Source: Candidatus Saccharibacteria bacterium UBA1932 (GTDB lineage: Bacteria; Patescibacteriota; Saccharimonadia; Saccharimonadales; Saccharimonadaceae). Taken from it: a DNA stretch of 17,269 bases. Below are positions 1 to 6,446 of the stretch, piece after piece; positions within the stretch are counted from its first letter, which is position 1, and the number at the start of each line of letters is the position of its first letter. The notes beneath the pieces were generated by a model. That model worked only from the letters and a program-made list of their open reading frames with translations. It made no database searches and was not told the origin of the DNA. Where the stretch lies: the NCBI GenBank assembly GCA_002337095.1, contig DDFI01000005.1:1-17269 (forward strand), read 5' to 3'. Position numbers and translations under genes: made by a program.

Positions 1-619
1 AGATAGCAGCAGCCCCGAACGCCTTAAAGCGGTTTGCAGTATTCCGCGACGAAGCAAAGCCTGGGGCTGGGCAGAGCTACCGGCACATGTCATGTGCCGG
101 TGCTTGGGTGCAAGATTTCACCCACCTCCGCTTCAAGGGTGAGGAGCACTACGTCGCGGTCGTGCTCGACCTCAAGACTAGGCAGGTTGTTGGCTGGCGA
201 CTTGGCACCAGACATAGTAGCGAGCTGACGCTCGCCGCCGTCCTTGACGCCCTCAGCAAACATCCAAGTCCTGCAATACTCCATAGCGACCAAGGGAGCG
301 AATATCTCAGCTACAAGCACCAAGAGTTATGCCAAAGGATGGAGATAACCCTCAGCTGTAGCAAACGTGCCAGTCCCTGGCAAAACGGCTTCATGGAGCG
401 CTGGTTCGGCAACTTCAAGCTTGAGCTCGGCAACCTTAACCGACACCAAGATCTCGCCCGATTCCATGAGGCTGTCGCTATGGCTATCTTCTACTATAAC
501 CACGAACGAATACATCTCAGCCTCAAGATGAGCCCAGCGGCTTACGCCGCCCGGCTCAAAGAGCAAAACCAACAATCTAAAAGTTTAGAACGAGCGTTGC
601 AAGAAACGGGAGCTTGACA
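1..619 (+). mobile_element. IS3-family insertion sequence, right-hand part
   Basis: The window opens inside an IS3-type element. It holds the DDE integrase half of the transposase. The right end is placed at about 619 because the transposase stop codon (615-617) is followed at once by CA, giving an end that reads TGTCAAGCTCCCG on the other strand, the usual TG...CA form of IS3 termini. Kinase-like coding sequence resumes at 620. The left end and the target duplication are outside the window, so the exact boundary is inferred to within a few bases. Confidence 0.75.
3..617 (+). CDS. IS3-family transposase (OrfB, integrase core), 5' end outside window
   Basis: This is the catalytic half of a DDE transposase that cuts and joins IS DNA. 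The frame is open from the window edge, so the ATG at 87 is internal and the true start lies upstream. The rve integrase core is clear: first Asp in VQDFTHLR, second Asp in LHSDQGSEY, then the Glu in GFMERWFGNFK, followed by the IS3-type tail YYNHERIHLSLKMSPAAYA. All three DDE residues are present and no frameshift is visible, so this half may be functional. IS3 transposases are usually made by programmed frameshifting from OrfA to OrfB; the OrfA part is not in view. The protein ends two bases before the inferred IS end, as expected for a compact IS. Confidence 0.85.
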   Translation: MAAAPNALKRFAVFRDEAKPGAGQSYRHMSCAGAWVQDFTHLRFKGEEHYVAVVLDLKTRQVVGWRLGTRHSSELTLAAVLDALSKHPSPAILHSDQGSEYLSYKHQELCQRMEITLSCSKRASPWQNGFMERWFGNFKLELGNLNRHQDLARFHEAVAMAIFYYNHERIHLSLKMSPAAYAARLKEQNQQSKSLERALQETGA

Positions 620-1057
620 GGTCTCAGTGACGACACAATGGTTGTGTCACAAGATGTTATTCGACGCGATATTTTACGAGAGCGTGACACGCTGCAAAAG
701 CGCTCAGTTATCGACTTGACCGAGATAATAGTGGAATTTGGTCGCAAGCAGGGCAGAGTCATTATTTTAGAGGGGATTTTCTCCTCCAAGAAATATAGGA
801 CGATGCTATTAGGACTGATGAAGAAGTTTGACAAGGCATACGTCTATTATTTTGACCTGCCATTCGAAGAAACACTGCGTCGCCATGCAACAAAGTTAAA
901 TGCGCATGAGTTTGGCGAGGAGCTAATGCGTGAATGGTGGAATAAAGAAGATTACCTAGGCGTATCGAGCGAAAAAGCATTAAATCAGGAGCTGAGCGTA
1001 GAGAGCATTGTTAATCAGATTCTCGCTGACATTGATGATGCGCAGCTCGTCCATTAA
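620..1057 (+). pseudogene. P-loop kinase, N-terminus lost to IS insertion
   Basis: This is the C-terminal part of a small P-loop kinase of the zeta-toxin/AAA-like kinase type. Visible family features are SQDVIRRDIL (the Asp of the substrate-side DxxRR motif), a core strand VIILEGIF, the strand YVYYFDLPFEETLRRH, and the conserved tail HEFGEELMREWWNKEDYLGV. The N-terminal strand with the Walker A loop (GxxGxGKS), needed for ATP binding, is absent. It would have preceded position 620, where the IS3 element now ends. The frame can be opened from a TTG at 614 inside the IS end or an ATG at 638, but the product would lack the nucleotide-binding loop. It is therefore called a disrupted gene. The rest of the frame is intact, which suggests a recent insertion. 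Confidence 0.75.
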
Positions 1058-1080
1058 CCTGAGCCAAGGCATAATAAACG

Positions 1081-1114
1081 AAATCAGAACTGTTAATCCA
1101 GTTCTGATTTTTAT
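1081..1114 (+). terminator. Intrinsic terminator after kinase remnant
   Basis: Perfect 12-bp stem (1081-1092 with 1099-1110) and a 6-base loop. The 3' arm ends in TTT and continues TTAT. The stem begins with A-tract bases, so it could also act on the opposite strand. Confidence 0.8.
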
Positions 1115-1178
1115 ACTCAGGATAGAGACTCGGACCAAACAGGGTAACTATGTGGCATGAGTTTGGTTTATATTTCTA

Positions 1179-1333
1179 ATGCTTACATAATTCATCAAGT
1201 CAGTTTACATTTATTATAGCGAAAAGTACATCATAATATAACCAAATACTTACATAATAATAAATATTATATTCTTTATCTATCTGTTAGTTTGTTTAAA
1301 TGCTTACATAAATGCTTACATTATGTTACATAA
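1179..1333 (+). repeat. TGCTTACATAA repeats upstream of fic
   Basis: Four copies of a 12-bp motif in the same orientation: ATGCTTACATAA at 1179-1190, ATACTTACATAA at 1246-1257, ATGCTTACATAA at 1300-1311 and ATGCTTACATTA at 1312-1323. A shortened fifth copy (ATGTTACATAA) lies at 1323-1333. The third and fourth are head to tail, about one helical turn apart. They end at the fic promoter and most likely are binding sites for a regulator, possibly the helix-turn-helix tail of Fic itself (inference). The rest of the AT-rich gap 1058-1351 holds only the terminator and these repeats. Confidence 0.7.
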
Positions 1334-1344
1334 TGTGCTATAAT
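1316..1344 (+). promoter_or_regulatory. fic promoter with overlapping palindromic operator
   Basis: The -10 is TATAAT at 1339-1344, with TG one base upstream (extended -10). A weak -35 (TTACAT) lies at 1316-1321, 17 bp away. A perfect 9-bp inverted repeat with a one-base centre, ACATTATGTTACATAATGT, fills 1318-1336 between the two elements and is built from the last two TTACAT repeats. The expected start site is about 1351, one base before the fic ATG at 1352, so the mRNA should be leaderless. Confidence 0.75.
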
Positions 1345-1351
1345 CTACGTT

Positions 1352-2500
1352 ATGACAAATAGTAAAAAAGTTACATTACCTAAAGTTGAGTTTGATTCAA
1401 ACCTAACGGGTCTTATAGTCGAGCTAGAAAGAGTACGAGAGAAATACAACAGGGGAACTACCCCGGCGTCACTTTTCTTTGAGCTAAAAGACATGTTTCA
1501 GTTATTTACAAGCATTATCTCTGCAAGAATTGAGGGAAACCATACCACAGTAATAGACGTGTTAGATGCGCTTAATGAAGCTTCCGACAGCGGAATTGCT
1601 ATTCCGGATAGTGTCCAAGAGATCGAGAACATTCAAAAAGGAATTGACTTCATTGAAGCGCACATCCACTCTATGCCAATAGATAAAGAATTCATTCTTC
1701 AGTTGCATCGTATTGTCGTCAAGGGCCTAGTGAGGGAGGGCGATGTAAGAGCTGGCGCTTATAGAGTTACCCCGATTACGATCAGTAAGTCCAAACATAT
1801 CCCACCGATGCCAAGTGATGTGGATGAACATATGGAGGAGTTGATTGCGTTTATCAATCAAAACCATGGCACGCAGTATGACTTGCTAAAAGATGCAATC
1901 GTACACCATAGATTTGTATGGATACACCCCTTCGGTAACGGAAATGGGCGCGTAGCGAGACTATTGACTTACGCAATGATGACTAAGCAAGGGTTTATAG
2001 ATTCTACTGGCATAAGAACCCTAAATCCTACAGCTGTTTTCGGTAGCAATCGCGAGGAGTTCTATGACTATCTTCAAAAAGCTGACAGCCTAAAAGATAG
2101 CGACGTTCTGGAATGGTCAGAGTATATGTTAGGTGGTGTGCAAGCGGACTTAATCAGTGTTGGAAAACTACAAGATGCAGATTTTGTGAGAACAAAGATC
2201 GTACTTCCAGCCCTAAAAGCAGCTCATGAGGCTGGCAGGATAACAGACCAACAGCATCAAATGCTTGTAATTATAGCCCGAAGCGACACGGTGAAAGCAG
2301 CGGATTTTAGTAAAATAATATCTGGCTCTCATGTCCTCAGGTCTCAAGCGATTAAAAAACTCAGAGACGCTCGCCTGATACGAACCAAACCGGGCAGCGA
2401 TAGGCTGTATACTCTGAGACTAAGCCCGAACGTTATCACGCGTTATATTAGAAAACAACTTGATGACAATGGTCTTCTCCCAACCGCTCTTAAAGATTGA
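1352..2500 (+). CDS. Fic family protein with C-terminal winged helix
   Basis: Probable Fic AMP-transferase, which modifies a hydroxyl side chain of a target protein with AMP from ATP. In the 382-aa product, residues about 20-75 form the Fic N-terminal domain with a class II inhibitory motif, SARIEG (Ser57, Glu61, Gly62; [S/T]xxxE[G/N]). The catalytic loop is HPFGNGNGRVAR at 192-203. The His, Gly-Asn-Gly-Arg and final Arg match the consensus, but Asn196 stands where the metal-binding Asp/Glu normally is. Residues about 297-360 look like a winged helix (SQAIKKLRDARLI, then a wing-like RLYTLRL). The intact inhibitory motif argues for a self-inhibited enzyme rather than a toxin needing a separate antitoxin, and no antitoxin ORF adjoins it. 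The ATG at 1352 fits a leaderless start. Its AT-rich composition, unlike the downstream genes, suggests transfer. Confidence 0.9.
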   Translation: MTNSKKVTLPKVEFDSNLTGLIVELERVREKYNRGTTPASLFFELKDMFQLFTSIISARIEGNHTTVIDVLDALNEASDSGIAIPDSVQEIENIQKGIDFIEAHIHSMPIDKEFILQLHRIVVKGLVREGDVRAGAYRVTPITISKSKHIPPMPSDVDEHMEELIAFINQNHGTQYDLLKDAIVHHRFVWIHPFGNGNGRVARLLTYAMMTKQGFIDSTGIRTLNPTAVFGSNREEFYDYLQKADSLKDSDVLEWSEYMLGGVQADLISVGKLQDADFVRTKIVLPALKAAHEAGRITDQQHQMLVIIARSDTVKAADFSKIISGSHVLRSQAIKKLRDARLIRTKPGSDRLYTLRLSPNVITRYIRKQLDDNGLLPTALKD

Positions 2501-2571
2501 TCTCTGAAGGCAAATCTGTCTTAACTACGGCTATTAGTTGCGGTGTTGTGCGGTTGGCGTAGGGCAAAGGA

Positions 2572-2627
2572 TTGAAAAATCGCGCCAAAGTTGTATAATT
2601 GCTAGTAATCATGACAGCAGTCATGAT
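2572..2627 (+). promoter_or_regulatory. Promoter and +3 palindrome of coiled-coil gene
   Basis: The -35 is TTGAAA (2572-2577) and the -10 is TATAAT (2594-2599), 16 bp apart; the start site is expected near 2606. A perfect 8-bp inverted repeat, ATCATGAC-AGCA-GTCATGAT (2608-2627), begins at about +3. It could be a repressor operator or a 5' RNA hairpin. Confidence 0.7.
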
Positions 2628-2656
2628 CTTCGCTCTTTTAGGGAAGCAGGTGAGGA

Positions 2657-3280
2657 GTGGTGGCTAGGGATGCTAAGCTTGGTCGGCTAGCGGCAGAAAT
2701 AGCCCGTGCACAGCAGCGCGTACGGGAAGCAAGAGAACTTGAACGATCTGCACTAGATACGCTACAGAATGCTCGCACAGCATATCACCTCGCTCGCGTT
2801 GTACGGCAAGACGCGTACAATGCGCAGCAGTGGAGATGGCGTTGTTATCGGAAGGCTTTCGGGTCGACCAATAAGAAGCGACGTGCTGCGCGCGCGGAAG
2901 AACGGGCGGCCGTGATATCGCTCAAGGCTGCCGGGGCTGAGTTAACTCAATGCCAACAAGCCGTGCGCGACGCAGAGGCCCCGTACCAAGCCGCCCAGAA
3001 CCGTCGCCTTCGGCTCGAGACTACGAGTCGTCAAGCAGAGGCGGCATACCGAGCACGGCAGAAGGAGCTCGGTCGCGAAGCCGCCATACGGGACGGCGTA
3101 GCGGTACAGGACCTGTGCGATATTAAGGTGCGGGTCAAAGATGACGGTGTTCACCTTTTCTTTGGTGGCCAGCGCAAGCCAGATGGCCCCGGCCACGGCC
3201 ACTACGTCTTAGATAGGGTTGGTCGGGTGACATACCGTCGCCCGCCGAGGTCGCACCCCTCCGGCCCTCCCCTCCAGTAG
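2657..3280 (+). CDS. Hypothetical Arg/Ala-rich coiled-coil protein
   Basis: I do not recognise this 207-aa protein. Residues about 5-145 are charged and rich in Ala, Arg, Gln and Glu, with heptad-like spacing that suggests a long, possibly interrupted coiled coil; there is no signal peptide or membrane segment. A compact C-terminal module follows at about 155-195: alternating strands (IKVRVKDDGVHLFFGG), a turn containing DGPGHGHYVLD, and a last strand GRVTYRR. The Gly-His-Gly-His turn looks conserved rather than random, but I cannot name a family. The start is one of two adjacent GTG codons (2657 or 2660) just after an AGGTGAGG stretch. The gene has its own promoter and terminator, so it is a single-gene unit, and its GC-rich, Arg-rich make-up contrasts with fic. 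Confidence 0.75.
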   Translation: MVARDAKLGRLAAEIARAQQRVREARELERSALDTLQNARTAYHLARVVRQDAYNAQQWRWRCYRKAFGSTNKKRRAARAEERAAVISLKAAGAELTQCQQAVRDAEAPYQAAQNRRLRLETTSRQAEAAYRARQKELGREAAIRDGVAVQDLCDIKVRVKDDGVHLFFGGQRKPDGPGHGHYVLDRVGRVTYRRPPRSHPSGPPLQ

Positions 3281-3287
3281 AGCGAAG

Positions 3288-3316
3288 ATCCCGCCACTCA
3301 CCGTGGCGGGATTCTT
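3288..3316 (+). terminator. Intrinsic terminator after coiled-coil gene
   Basis: Perfect 10-bp GC-rich stem, ATCCCGCCAC (3288-3297) with GTGGCGGGAT (3303-3312), a 5-base loop, then TCTTC. It lies seven bases after the stop codon. Confidence 0.85.
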
Positions 3317-3326
3317 CATATACTAA

Positions 3327-3335
3327 TGGTACAAT
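3327..3335 (+). promoter_or_regulatory. Extended -10 promoter of the YihY gene
   Basis: TGGTACAAT: an extended -10 (TGn followed by TACAAT at 3330-3335). No good -35 is seen. The predicted start site is about 3342, giving a leader of only about 3 bases before the ATG at 3345. Confidence 0.65.
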
Positions 3336-3344
3336 AGGCATTAT

Positions 3345-4301
3345 ATGAAATCATCAAAAAGATCATTCTTGTCACGCATTGGTGCGGTTATCGCAGCGAT
3401 ATCTGCCGTGGGTAGAATGAAGCACGGCAAGCAACGCAGCAGCAAGGTGCTTGCCAGCACGCCGACCGACTTAGGCTGGCGCGGTTGGAAACGAGCCTTG
3501 ATTGAAACCAAAAACGCAATCGGCAACAAGCGCCTTGGTATGCTGGCATCCAGTGTAGCGTATGGTGGTACGCTGGCGTTTTTCCCACTGGTAGTTGCCT
3601 GTGTGGCGATTGCGAGTATGGTGATGAGCCCCGACCAAATCCGCGACGCAGTGGCTAACATTTCGGCCTATCTGCCGAGCGACATTGCCGGCCTATTGTC
3701 GGCGCAGCTGGTGAATGCTATGGGCAAGCACTCGGCAAATTTGATTGTAGCGATTTCGGCGATTGCGATCGCCCTTTTCGGGGTGTCGGGTGCGATGAAT
3801 AGCCTAGTGAGCGCGCTTAACAGTGCCTATGGATGCAAAGAAACGCGCGGCATGGTGAAGTCGTGGCTAGTGAGTGTGGGGCTCACCTGTATGCTGGTGC
3901 TGGCGATTGTGATAGCGCTGCCGGCCATCGCGCTGGGTAGTGGGCTACTAGAGCGTTTCGGCGTGCCGGCTGTGATTGTGACTGTCTTCTCGGTGCTGCG
4001 CTGGCTAATACTGGCGGTGGTGATGACGCTGGGCCTTGCGGTGATATATCGCTATGCGCCTGATCGGCCAAATGTGCGATGGCAATGGGTCAGCTGGGGT
4101 GCGGTGATGGCTACGCTGCTGTGGCTGGCGGTTACGGTGCTGTTTTTTGTCTATGTGCAGTATTTTGCGAATTTTAGCCAGTCGTATAGCTTGTTTGCGG
4201 GCATCATTGTGCTGATGACATGGCTTAACTACACTGGGCTAGTGGTGCTAGTGGGGGCTGAGGTCAATCACCAGCTCGAGAAAGTTGCCGCCGCCAAATA
4301 A
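3345..4301 (+). CDS. YihY/virulence factor BrkB family membrane protein
   Basis: Inner-membrane protein of the YihY/BrkB family, whose molecular role is not firmly established. The 318-aa product has a basic cytoplasmic N-terminus (1-65), then about six hydrophobic segments near 70-94, 132-158, 172-199, 207-234, 248-275 and 281-306. Family landmarks are SVAYGGTLAFFPL (70-82), LNSAYG (158-163), RYAPDR (236-241) and the last helix YSLFAGIIVLMTWLNYTG followed by GAEVNHQLE. Length and order fit the family. It is transcribed alone, from a nearly leaderless promoter just after a strong terminator, and converges on the YdeI-like gene 37 bp downstream. Confidence 0.9.
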   Translation: MKSSKRSFLSRIGAVIAAISAVGRMKHGKQRSSKVLASTPTDLGWRGWKRALIETKNAIGNKRLGMLASSVAYGGTLAFFPLVVACVAIASMVMSPDQIRDAVANISAYLPSDIAGLLSAQLVNAMGKHSANLIVAISAIAIALFGVSGAMNSLVSALNSAYGCKETRGMVKSWLVSVGLTCMLVLAIVIALPAIALGSGLLERFGVPAVIVTVFSVLRWLILAVVMTLGLAVIYRYAPDRPNVRWQWVSWGAVMATLLWLAVTVLFFVYVQYFANFSQSYSLFAGIIVLMTWLNYTGLVVLVGAEVNHQLEKVAAAK

Positions 4302-4338
4302 GACATTGGCGAGTGGCTGCACGATAGACACTTTATAA

Positions 4339-4596
4339 TTAGGGATTATATTTATCACGGTGGGGGCAGCCCGCCCAGCAACAAGGGCGGCGCTCGCCGC
4401 GGCTGAGTTTGTCGTGGGCCACCTCGATGCGCCGAGCGCGAGTGGCGGGGCGCCTGGCAGAGGTGATCCAGCATATAAATTCATTGCGAGCCAGCGGCGT
4501 TATGTTCTGCCACTGTGCGTGGCAGACGGTGTCCGACTCGAGCATCGCGCGTAGGTCGGCAGGGATGCGATGGACGGTTCCGGCGGAGGTAGGCAT
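4339..4596 (-). CDS. YdeI/OmpD-associated (OmdA) family small protein
   Basis: An 85-aa protein matching the C-terminal module known as 'bacteriocin-protection, YdeI or OmpD-associated'. The pattern is IPADLRAMLESD, then ITPLARNEFICWITSARRPATRARRI and a Cys/His-rich tail, RRPCCWAGCPHR. The CC-x3-C-x-H arrangement (Cys-Cys, Cys, His) could bind metal, but that is inference. The biochemical role is unknown. The gene is divergent from the ABC operon and convergent with the YihY gene. The ATG at 4596 lies exactly seven bases after its extended -10, so it should be leaderless. Longer plus-strand frames over this stretch have no recognisable content. Confidence 0.8.
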   Translation of the reverse strand: MPTSAGTVHRIPADLRAMLESDTVCHAQWQNITPLARNEFICWITSARRPATRARRIEVAHDKLSRGERRPCCWAGCPHRDKYNP

Positions 4597-4602
4597 ACCA
4601 TT

Positions 4603-4611
4603 AGTATAGCA
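4603..4611 (-). promoter_or_regulatory. Extended -10 promoter of the YdeI-like gene
   Basis: On the minus strand this reads TGCTATACT, an extended -10 (TATACT, 4608 to 4603). Six bases separate it from the ATG at 4596, placing the start site on the A of the start codon. Confidence 0.65.
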
Positions 4612-4680
4612 GCCGTGGCCCGTAACGGTACAATAGGTAGAAACGACCTAGGTATTTAATACCACTAGCCATTGATCCCC

Positions 4681-4740
4681 AGGCATTAATCAGCTTGTTA
4701 TTGCCTAATTACACAAAGAGCCTATAATTTAATAGGAGGG
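4681..4740 (+). promoter_or_regulatory. ABC operon promoter, dyad and SD
   Basis: The -35 is TTGCCT (4701-4706) and the -10 is TATAAT (4723-4728), 16 bp apart; the start site is near 4735. That leaves a leader of about nine bases consisting mostly of the Shine-Dalgarno AGGAGGG (4734-4740), so the SD sits at the very 5' end of the mRNA. An imperfect dyad, AGGCATTAA (4681-4689) and TTATTGCCT (4698-4706), one mismatch per arm, covers the -35 and is a likely repressor site. Confidence 0.65.
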
Positions 4741-4743
4741 CCC

Positions 4744-5652
4744 ATGAGTATCATCAAAACCACCGATTTGACCAAGCGTTATGGTAATGACCGCGGTATT
4801 CAACATGTGAATTTGGATATTGCCGAGGGCGAGATTTTTGGATTTATTGGGCCAAATGGCGCGGGCAAATCGACGACTATTCGCACACTGCTCGGCCTGC
4901 TGAGGCCGACGTCGGGTACAGCACAAATATTTGGCCGCGATATCACGAAAGACGGCCCAGCGATTCGCCAGCAAATTGGCTATCTGCCAAGCGAGGTGTT
5001 TTACTACGAAGGCATGCGAGTGCGCGACCTATTGCGGTATTCGGCGAGTTTTTATGATCGTCCGCGCGCCGAGATGCAGGCCCGCATTGCCGAGCTTGCC
5101 GACCGCCTCAATCTCGATCTGAGCAAAAAAATCAGCGACCTTAGCTACGGTAACAAAAAGAAAGTCGGCATTGTGCAGGGCCTGCTACATAGCCCGCAGC
5201 TGGTGATTCTCGACGAGCCAACTGGCGGCCTCGACCCGCTAATGCAACGCACATTTTTTGACATTTTGCGCGAGGAAAACCAGCGCGGCGTGACGATTTT
5301 ATTTTCGTCGCATATCCTTAGCGAAGTGCAGCACATGTGCGATCGTGTGGCTATTATCAAGGATGGTCAGATCATCAAAACCGAGCGAATGGTCGATCTG
5401 CGCAGCCGCAGCTACACCAAATGCCGCCTCGAATTCGCCAGCAAACAGCACACCGCAAAACTGCGCCTCGATGGCATTAGCAACCTGCATATCATTGGCG
5501 AAGAGGCGACGTTTTTGTACCGCGGCCCCACCAACGCGCTCCTTCGGTTGCTCGCGCGCCTTGACCTCGTGGGCGCATGGCTCGAAGAGCCCGAGCTCGA
5601 GGAAATATTCATGCACTATTATCAGGCGGATGATAGCCAGGCGGCGGCATGA
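4744..5652 (+). CDS. ABC transporter ATP-binding protein
   Basis: ATPase subunit of an ABC-2 type exporter, powering the two permeases encoded next to it. In the 302-aa protein, Walker A GPNGAGKST is at 36-44, a signature-like LSYGNKKK at 133-140, Walker B LVILDEP at 153-159, the D-loop GGLD at 161-164 and the switch His at 190. The signature is LSYGN rather than LSGGQ, and the Q-loop region reads GYLPSE with no Gln, a departure seen in some members of this drug/lipid export group. A C-terminal domain (about 215-300) typical of the ABC-2 export ATPases (CcmA/NatA-like) follows. The start has an excellent SD. The stop overlaps the first permease (ATGA). The substrate cannot be told from sequence. 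Confidence 0.93.
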   Translation: MSIIKTTDLTKRYGNDRGIQHVNLDIAEGEIFGFIGPNGAGKSTTIRTLLGLLRPTSGTAQIFGRDITKDGPAIRQQIGYLPSEVFYYEGMRVRDLLRYSASFYDRPRAEMQARIAELADRLNLDLSKKISDLSYGNKKKVGIVQGLLHSPQLVILDEPTGGLDPLMQRTFFDILREENQRGVTILFSSHILSEVQHMCDRVAIIKDGQIIKTERMVDLRSRSYTKCRLEFASKQHTAKLRLDGISNLHIIGEEATFLYRGPTNALLRLLARLDLVGAWLEEPELEEIFMHYYQADDSQAAA

Positions 5653-6446
5653 ATGTCCTGCGGCAGGAACTGCGCCTGATTGTACCGGTGGCATTGGTCG
5701 GCACCGTGGCGATGGGATTAATCGCGGCATTATATTTGTCGATTTACCCGTCGTTTCACCAAGACGCAAATGATTTCATGAAATTTATCGCCCACTTGCC
5801 ACCTGCAGTGCGTCAGGGCGTCAACATGCAGGTCACCAGCATTTTGTCATTTTTGGGCTTCTACGCCTTTACATTTACAATGCTTGGCCTCGCGGCGGCG
5901 GTGCAGGCAACTAGTGTGGGGCTGGCGATTTTTGGCCGCGAGGATACCAGCGGCACCATGGATTTTTTGCTGTCAAAGCCACGGGCCCGCTGGAGTATTT
6001 TTGCCCAAAAATACCTGGCTGGTGTCATGAGTCTGGTTGTGTCGAGCCTGATATTTACTGGGCTAGTGTATGCGCTGGCACGCTGGGTGGATGCGGGCGA
6101 CATTGACACAGGTCACTTTGTGGCTATGAATGTCACGCTGCTCGCGGCGCAGCTGTGGCTGTATCATTTTGCGGCGATGCTTACGCAGCTGCGGCGTATC
6201 AAATCGGCGATTGGTGCCAGCCTGGGGGTGTCGTTTACATTCTTTAGTATCGGCGTGGTGGGTGCAATTATTGGCGACGAGAAGTTTCGGTATGCGAGCC
6301 CGCTGAAATTTTTTGATGTGAACAGTATCGCCAGCGGCGGTACGGTCGAGCTGCAATTCGTGGTATATGCGGTGATTACGGCAGCGCTACTACTTGGCGT
6401 GACGTATGCGATCTACGTGCGTCGCGATATAAAGGCGGTGGTGTAA
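5649..6446 (+). CDS. ABC-2 type permease, first of pair
   Basis: Membrane subunit of the exporter, 265 aa, with about six hydrophobic segments. The first is at about 10-32, with a large loop before the second. The cytoplasmic stretch GREDTSGTMDFLLSKPRARW (about 97-116) is typical of ABC-2 permeases (a coupling region containing D/E-x-TMxFLLSxP), and the protein ends with the YVRRDIKAVV signature. The ATG is inside the ATPase stop (ATGA), implying translational coupling. The next gene encodes a protein of identical length and matching layout, so the two likely form a heterodimeric pore that arose by duplication. Confidence 0.9.
   Translation: MNVLRQELRLIVPVALVGTVAMGLIAALYLSIYPSFHQDANDFMKFIAHLPPAVRQGVNMQVTSILSFLGFYAFTFTMLGLAAAVQATSVGLAIFGREDTSGTMDFLLSKPRARWSIFAQKYLAGVMSLVVSSLIFTGLVYALARWVDAGDIDTGHFVAMNVTLLAAQLWLYHFAAMLTQLRRIKSAIGASLGVSFTFFSIGVVGAIIGDEKFRYASPLKFFDVNSIASGGTVELQFVVYAVITAALLLGVTYAIYVRRDIKAVV

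Noticed and set aside
614..642. Outward promoter from the IS end (TTGACA)
   Set aside because: At 17 bp spacing the hexamer is AATGGT; the only -10-like CACAAT is 14 bp away, which is too close.
1179..1333. CRISPR-like array
   Set aside because: The repeats are only 12 bp, unevenly spaced and without cas genes; they fit operator sites.
4360..4609. Plus-strand frames opposite the YdeI-like gene
   Set aside because: No domain-like content; the minus strand carries clear OmdA-family motifs.
4629..4634. TACAAT on the plus strand in the YdeI/ABC gap
   Set aside because: Preceded by CGG, not TGn, and not followed by a start codon at leaderless distance. It could be an extra upstream promoter of the ABC operon but nothing else supports it.
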